The notes beneath the pieces are model-generated. The model was not told the DNA's origin. It saw only the letters and a program-made list of their open reading frames with translations, and did no database searches. A program made the position numbers and the translations under genes. From Liolophura sinensis (taxonomy: Eukaryota; Mollusca; Polyplacophora; Chitonida; Chitonidae), in the NCBI RefSeq assembly GCF_032854445.1, contig NC_088302.1, forward strand, positions 44,244,645 to 44,308,644: a DNA stretch of 64,000 nt. Direction: 5' to 3'. Shown piece by piece: positions 57,873 to 64,000 of this stretch; position 1 is the first letter of the stretch, and each line of letters starts with the position of its first letter.

Positions 57873-57928
57873 TGCCGCACTACCGCTGACTGGCACACGT
57901 TCGTCTTATCCTGGCAATCTCGTCAAAA

Positions 57929-58170
57929 TGTTGCCCTTACTATGGTCTGGCGCAATGTAGGACTGTAACACAGACGAGACGAGACAAATTATTTAGGTGG
58001 CATAGAACTTTTAATGGAAGATGTCGGACAACCAGTCTCATCCTCCCGATCAGCCAATCAGAACGATCGTTTCGCACAGTGTCAACGCACATGTTGGAGA
58101 TCCCCTCCTGTGTAACACCTAAGAGTTATATCCCTTATAACAACATTGCTAATTACGTACGATCGCTACA
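57929..58170 (-). repeat. LTR of inner Gypsy element (5' LTR)
   Basis: 242 bp, TGTTGCCCTTACTATGGTCT to CGTACGATCGCTACA in plus orientation. Partner of 54869-55109. The element's transcription would start here and run leftward. Confidence 0.95.
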
Positions 58171-59450
58171 CTTGCGGTAGTCTGGGCATGTGGAAAATTT
58201 CCCATTTATATCTTTTGTTTTGTTTACAGTTATAACAGACCACAAACCATTCGATCCAGTGTTCAACAAACCACAGTCGCAACCTCCAGTACGCATTGTC
58301 AGATGGTAATTACGATTGCAACCTTATGAACTCTCAGTTGTGTACCAGCCGGGAGAAGATAATACTCCCGATTTTCTCTCAAGACACACTCAACAGCCGA
58401 ATTCATGAAATGATTGAGACATTGCTCACCAATATGTGAACTTCATAGGTGAACATACCATTCTAAAATCCAGACTATTCAGAGTTCATACAAAACGAAT
58501 CCAGAAATGACAAAATTGACGAAAGCCATTCAATCAGATAGATGGAATAAGAATGACCCTCAACTGAGACATGGGGCGACTCTTACTCCTTCAGATACAG
58601 TATTACCTGGAACAAGGCTCATTGCACCCCCATCCCTCAGGAAACAAGTGCTTCAATAAGCCCATGAAGGCCATCAAGAGGCAGTCAAGGTAAAGAGACT
58701 TTTGCGAGAAGAGGTCTGTAATCCCAAAATTGATCAGGATGTGGAAAACAATGTGAACAGTTGTCTACAGTGCCAAGCAAATGTCTCCTCACAGAAACCA
58801 GAGCCCCTCTAAATGACGGACATGCCTACAAACCATGGAGCTGTGTAAGTGTACTGTGGACCATTACTTTCCGGAGATTATTTGTTTCTTCTCATTGATG
58901 ATTGCCGTAGATACCCCATAATAGAAGTGGTGAAGTCTACATCAGCTAATCACCTTACTCCCAAACTGGACACATGGAATAATAGATGTACTTAAAGCAG
59001 ACAATGGACCTCCATTTAATGGACGTGATTTTGCCCACATTGCTGAAGTAACAGGATTCAAGCACAGGAAGATCACACCTTAATGACCTAACGCAAAGGG
59101 CCACACCTCACTCTATAACAGGAGCTACCTCATTACTCTTCTCTTCAGTCCACGAATCAAAAAAATCCCCGAACCTGTGAACTCCATCAAATCTCCTGAC
59201 TTCCACACCAGTTCTCGATCTGGAGATAAAACAGCCAAAATAAAAATGAAGGTGTATTGCGATCAAAGTTTGGTGTCAAAATTCATGTCTTCAAACCAGG
59301 TGATTGAGTATTACTAAAACAACAGCAGTACACCCAAGTGCTGAACCGTTGGCTAGAAACAGTTCCCTGCTTAAACGTGTTCCCTTCGTTACCCAGTCTC
59401 CGGTGTCAACCTCTAACGCCATCGACGACATCATTGGCTTAAATGTTTAA
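58171..59450 (+). pseudogene. Outer Ty3/Gypsy element: RNase H end and integrase remains
   Basis: Continues the RNase H domain after the inner element (AVVWACGKF, then TDHKPF in another frame, YQPGEDNTPDFLSRHTQQ). The integrase region follows with many frameshifts and stops: KRLLREEV, VNSCLQCQANVSSQKPEP (zinc-binding CxxC), GDYLFLLIDDCRRYPIIEVV (core, Asp-containing) and DNGPPFNGRDF (second Asp). It belongs to the common K02A2.6-like Mag-type group of animal Gypsy elements. More decayed than the inner element, as expected for the older layer. Confidence 0.85.
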
Positions 59451-61730
59451 CATTAACAGTAATTAATGTCCATGTTTGTCTCTGTGAGGAAGATGTGGTA
59501 TCTTTTGCAGGTTAATATTAAGTTTAAAATACACAAGTACATGTATATATATACAATCAATAAAAAATACGCTGTAAAGCCTGTCTCCGGGTAGACTTGT
59601 AATTTGTGGGTAACTGTTTTGCACGCGTAAACTGCAATACAAAGGTTACCGTGGGAGGTAATGGTATGGTACATGTACGTGGACTGCACATGGAAAAAAG
59701 GGGTGCGGGGACACCCAAAAGTCCCCCCCCCCCCAAAAAAAAACACAATTAGTAACACATAAATTAGCTTTTTAACAAAGAGTTTGTAGTGACAACCGTA
59801 TACCTTCGGTATAAATAGCGTTCGGGCCATTCTGACACTCAGGGTTTAGACTTCGCCTCACCAGTGATTTTGTTGCCGACCTGTATCATGAACATTCAGG
59901 TATAAAATTTCATTCAGCTTTTATCTGAAGCATCTAGTTTTGTTTGTCTCTGTATGACAATACTTCCTGTTTCACTGCGGTGATCCCACCGGCAATGGTG
60001 CTGCCCAAATAAGATTTCTGTGCAAATTTTATCTGGTGCATGTTGGCAGTGATGTTAAGCGAGCGTTGGTAGAGGACGCATTTTGATTGACAACACTTGA
60101 TGAACTAGCTAGCGCAGAGAGGTTAGCGGTAGGCGTGTCCGAAACCTTGGTGTATTTTTAGAGTTACTTGCATATGGAAAAAAAGTATACTAGTCATATT
60201 ATTCTGGTTTAGTCAGTGGGCACGATGTCGCAGTCTGCTCGACATACAACTGACCCACATAAACAGCCGTATGATATTACTATTGGCACAACTCGCCTTT
60301 TCTTCACTCGTTTTTTTTTCTTTTTTGTTACCACCAGGCATTAACTTGTATATGGCATAGACACTGGAGCTTTCGCAACTGTGATTCAGTTTATTATGCT
60401 GTTTGGATACGCTCAACTGACGTATTTTTCCGCATTACTAAGTTGCGACCGACTCTATCTGTCGTCATTTAGACGGTATAACAGTTTAGACAGTTAAACC
60501 AATTCAGCTACGACAGTGTAATAGTTGGCAAATCGTCACAGATAACTGGGGACTGCTTTAACATACGGCCTCTTGTCAGTTTACACCAGTTAAATTTTTT
60601 CGAACTGTCCACGCAAATGCTTCCAATATTTAACACGGTCATTTTCAGATCCACACGATCTTAGTCATACTTCTTACAGCGCATGCACCGCTCTCGACGT
60701 TCACTTTGCATCATTGCCACAACTAGCAAATTTGTACTAACATCTTGAACAACGCCAATCATCGGGATCACGGTGATGAGGAAGGAAGTGATGACACAAA
60801 TCACAAAAACTCAACCTTTGGTTCAAATCATACAACATATATACACATGCATGATCTTTATGGTGTGCACAAAATGATGCTAACCAACACCTGAATCAGT
60901 TTTAATTTGTAGATGAATGCTGAGTAAATAGTTCCGTGCGAAGACATCATCAGTGATGCTAAGTCTGTAACAAGCCTATAGTGCGTTACAAAGGCTCCAA
61001 AGGCCAGGCTTGTCTAGTGATGGCGGTATGGGAATCGAGCGTATAGGGAGCACTGTAAGGAATATGGATCTTGCTTTTGGTCAGATCTGGCACGCAGAGA
61101 TAGCTTCTCAGATCCAATGAAATACACTCATCCTATATTTTTAGGATGTGCTTGCAGGGCGTATATAGGTTACAATAGCGCATTGATTTTCCTTATTATT
61201 TATGTAGTGAATTTGTCAACTGCAACGTCAAAAGTATACATCTCCTAACCTTCGCGTGGTATAATACCATACCACCATATGCAGCTTGACTTTTCTCTAC
61301 AACATATCAAAATATCAACCTAGCATGACCAAAATGTTTTGAGCTGTGGTTTTTGGAAGTGATACGTTGATGACCTGTAGGGGGTTAGGAAGTAACACTG
61401 GCAAAAAAAGTTTTCAATTTTATCCAAAACAGACAAAATTGTGATATATTTTAACTGGGTGCAAACTAACGCAACAGAAATTTATAGTGCACCAACAACG
61501 TATAATGTCTGTGTAACAGTATTACCTAGTTATTGCCCCTTCAATCTTCAGTTCGGAGGCACATCTTGGACTCAATTGGACCAATTGCGCATGTGTAACC
61601 TATAGAGGTTTCATTTTCGGATTTGCGAGTTGCGGTCTTTTTACACTGAAGAAATAATCTGTTGAATTTGACAGAAATTCTGTTCTCTGGGCGATGTTAG
61701 AATGTATTCTGTTATTATAATACAATATCG
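59450..61730. other. No recognised gene
   Basis: No exon, transposon or repeat of known family was identified. A poly-C/poly-A junction lies at about 59726-59750. The short ORFs lack protein-like composition and start context. Confidence 0.5.
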
Positions 61731-61734
61731 TGAA

Positions 61735-62070
61735 TGAATGAATGAATGAATGAATGCTTGGGGTTTAACATCATGCTTAGCAATTTTTAGTCATGTGACG
61801 ACGAGGAGTCATTATATGCACGTACATATACTGTGTCTTCTTGTGGCAGGGTGAATTCATGCCGCCAAAGTTCTGCCGCCACAGAACTACCATGCCGAAA
61901 ACACCAGACATGACACCCACCCGGTCACATTATACAGACACCAAGCCAACCAATTCTGTTTCCTTGCTCTAATCTCTGAGTGCTGAGCGCCAATCGAGGC
62001 AGCAACAAGCACCATTTGTAGAGACTTTGGGCCTCGAGATGGACGTTCTACATAATATTGTGTCACATTC
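61735..62070 (-). mobile_element. SINE family B, partial
   Basis: (GAAT)n followed by GCTTGGGGTTTAACATCATG, AGCAATTTTTAGTCATGTGA, CGACGAGGAGTCATTATATG and TCTTCTTGTGGCAGGGTGAA, the reversed 3' end of family B. The match is clear to about 61860; beyond that it is uncertain. Confidence 0.65.
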
Positions 62071-62097
62071 AACATGATAACCTGTTAGTTAATCCGA

Positions 62098-62328
62098 TTG
62101 GTGGGAGCTTCTGAGGCCGAGGGGTTAGCAAGTCAGCACGGCGCAATGACCCAGTAGTCTTCCTCTAATGAGACCGCTATGAGTTCGTTCCGCGCATGTC
62201 GGCACCCTGCGAATGATCGTGAGTTTCCGATGTGTTCTGCCCGGTTTCCTCCACTATAATGGTGGCCGCCGTCGTATAAGTGAAATATTCTTGAGTATGG
62301 CCAAAAACACCAATCAAATAAATATTAG
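62098..62328 (+). mobile_element. SINE family A, near full length
   Basis: Head GGCCGAGGGGTTAGC, then GCGCAATGACCCAGTAGTCT, CTATGAGTTCGTTCC (B box), GGTTTCCTCCACTATAATGG, GTATAAGTGAAATATTCTTG and CACCAATCAAATAAATA. Confidence 0.85.
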
Positions 62329-62409
62329 AATGGTTATATTGAACTAATAGAATATGTATGTTATATTTAACGGCATAATCTTCTGCAATAACAGAACACA
62401 TTCTAGCAT

Positions 62410-62461
62410 CACTCAAATAACATCACTGTCTGTTAAATTTAACAGATTACTTTTTTGAGTG
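62410..62461. mobile_element. 52-bp palindromic mini-MITE
   Basis: Left CACTCAAATAACATCACTGT and CTGTTAAA; right, reversed, CACTCAAAAAAGTAATCTGT and TAAA. It is almost all terminal repeat. The right flank is TATA, as at 40782 and 32008. Confidence 0.55.
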
Positions 62462-62864
62462 TATACCTTTAAGAGGTCTAATATATACAGAAAACTGTCC
62501 AAAAAGATAAGATAACGAAGTCTTCTTGATATTTGCAATTGGTTCCCAATCTGCAAGTTATTGTTTGTAATCGCTCACTATTTCGCTCCAATCTTCTGTT
62601 TTGATAAATTTCACCATACGACAGGATATTTTAACCCTTTATAACCCCTTAACCTTTCCTTGTACAGTTTTATTCATAAGTGGCTCAACGTTTTTCGTCG
62701 ATTTAGAATCCATTTTCAATTATCCTTTGGACGGGCAATTCGTGCAAGCGAACGGGGGGAAATCGGAAGACGGGCGACTAAAAAGCCGAGCTTTGTGAGC
62801 ATAGCAGTACCGTGTGGTACCGATGTGTCTTATTGCATAAGATCAAGTCAACCTGCTAAACGTG

Positions 62865-62912
62865 TTTTGATTATAAACGCTGATTTTAACGTTTTGATTA
62901 TAAACGCTGAGC
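62865..62912. repeat. Short tandem duplication
   Basis: TTTTGATTATAAACGCTGA occurs twice, 26 bp apart, separated by TTTTAACG. Confidence 0.85.
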
Positions 62913-63197
62913 TGTATAAATAAATCAACCGCAGGTCAGCGTACTCCAAGCCCTTCTTCTTAAATTTAAATGAAAACAACAGGTGGTGTTTAGAACTGTT
63001 TATATCTAGAGGATTGTTTTTACTCAAAGCCTGCCAACACTCCATGACTTCCGCCAGTGAAAACAAACAGGGGCCAGTGGGACATAACCATCTTCCTACC
63101 AGCAAGCTTGATAGGCGTACTTCCTGGCTTCGTTATCACCTTAGCTTTACTGTACATATAGAAGTCTTCAAAAACCTACTCTTTCGATTTCAGCGAA

Positions 63198-63263
63198 GTT
63201 AGCTCCCAGTTCTCAGTTCGATATTCAGCTTTGAATATTGAGGCAGGAACCGGGAGCTAATTT
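63198..63263. repeat. Imperfect inverted repeat, AGCTCCC hairpin
   Basis: TTAGCTCCCAGTTC is complementary (one mismatch) to GAACCGGGAGCTAA at 63250-63263, with further pairing inside (GATATTCA/TGAATATT). The motif TTAGCTCCCAGTT recurs at 63470-63482. Confidence 0.7.
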
Positions 63264-64000
63264 CAAATATTTAGTGTAATACACTGCTCTTGATATTGCA
63301 CTTAAAGGTACGAAAATTAGTACATGCAGACTTTAAGACATGCCGCACGCGATGGCTGGAAATACCCTGGCGGAAATACGCTGGCCACAGTGCCATTGGC
63401 TGTCGAAAGAGTACGTCAGTGATGTTAGCCCCCATTTCCCGCTTCCCAGTTCGACATTCAGGTGTGAGCTTAGCTCCCAGTTTCCTGTTCCTGGTGCGGA
63501 CATATGAAGAAGAAATGATATGCACCTTCAAAGAGTGCACCACAGATACAACTGGGGCTATGTAATAAGTGTAACCGAAACAGGACAGATTTATTTGACT
63601 ACAACGACGCCTTAGTTTAGTGAGATTGATGTTTAATCGTCTGGTTCCCTCCTTACAAAGCTCTGGTACTTATTTCATTTTTCGTAATTGTGACTGGAAA
63701 ATATTCAACGTAGGGGCTTTGTCTAACTTCAGTGCTTAATTGGTTCTAGTCGCGTATTGTTGCTTGTAAGAATGAGTTTTTTGTTAGTTCTAGGCGTCAT
63801 GCCGGGATAGTATAATTTGATCTGTTCCTCATGTTATATGGATTACTATCTCCTACCTAAGACGGCATTATATCGATGAGGAAATCAGAAACGTTGCCTC
63901 GTGGATCATGCACATTGTTTTTAACCTAGCTATTTTCCATCTATAGGCCAGTTTCCCCCCCGCCCAGTTTCGCAATAGAAATATTCTTTATTTGTATAAA

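Larger units (their letters stand above)
54869..58170 (-). mobile_element. Inner Ty3/Gypsy LTR retrotransposon, internally deleted
   Basis: A 3.3-kb element inserted in reverse orientation into the outer Gypsy element. It has two LTRs with TG...CA ends, a 4-bp target duplication, a polypurine tract (AAAGGGGGAGAG on the minus strand, 55109-55120) next to the 3' LTR, a short gag start, and the end of the pol polyprotein. Most of gag, protease, reverse transcriptase and the start of RNase H are deleted, and two stop codons interrupt what remains, so it cannot move on its own. Its 2819-bp internal region is well short of the usual 4-5 kb. Confidence 0.93.

Noticed and set aside
1-64000. CRISPR array, operon or prophage
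   Set aside because: Introns, SINEs and polyadenylation signals mark this as animal nuclear DNA; the tandem repeats have no spacer-repeat structure.

Overview
This is a piece of animal nuclear DNA, not bacterial. Coding sequence is split by GT-AG introns, intergenic DNA is AT-rich, and the window is packed with tRNA-derived SINEs, DNA-transposon remnants, Ty3/Gypsy debris, minisatellites and (TA)n tracts. The SINE type and gene sequences suggest a lophotrochozoan, most likely a bivalve or other mollusc; that assignment is inference.

Three protein-coding genes can be rebuilt exon by exon. (1) FRG1 homolog, minus strand, 8 coding exons from 21231 down to 6771, 265 aa. (2) A BTB-BACK protein of the BTBD17 type, plus strand, two coding exons (33878-33982 and 35569-36822), 452 aa. 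(3) MCTS1 homolog, plus strand, 6 coding exons from 42688 to 47912, 183 aa. In all three the splice sites and reading phases close exactly. FRG1 and MCTS1 both bear on RNA: nuclear RNA processing and translation re-initiation respectively. They are ordinary housekeeping genes and nothing links the three into a pathway.

Layout: 1-6470 has no recognised gene (possibly the 3' UTR of a gene lying to the left). 6469-21231 is FRG1; its introns hold a THAP-domain relic, a mariner-type MITE, a 34-copy 21-bp minisatellite, SINEs and two foldback elements, one with a 9-bp target duplication. 22257-23239 holds possible exons of an unidentified plus-strand gene, followed by about 2.3 kb of pyrimidine-rich tandem repeats. 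26946-32007 is bounded by inverted termini rich in ACTCCGTT and may be one 5-kb non-autonomous transposon. BTBD17-like follows, then SINE- and MITE-rich DNA, then MCTS1. 50632-53814 is a dead pogo/Tigger-type transposase on the minus strand. 54181-59450 is a nested pair: an old plus-strand Gypsy element split by a younger minus-strand Gypsy element (54869-58170) with two LTRs, a 4-bp target duplication, a large internal deletion and two stop codons. The last 4.5 kb holds SINEs and small palindromes but no recognised gene.

No new biochemical system is evident. The most informative signals are the nested retrotransposons, the 5-kb ACTCCGTT element and a group of elements sharing CACT(C/G) ends beside TATA, the Mutator-like foldback, and a strong excess of the palindrome TACATGTA.
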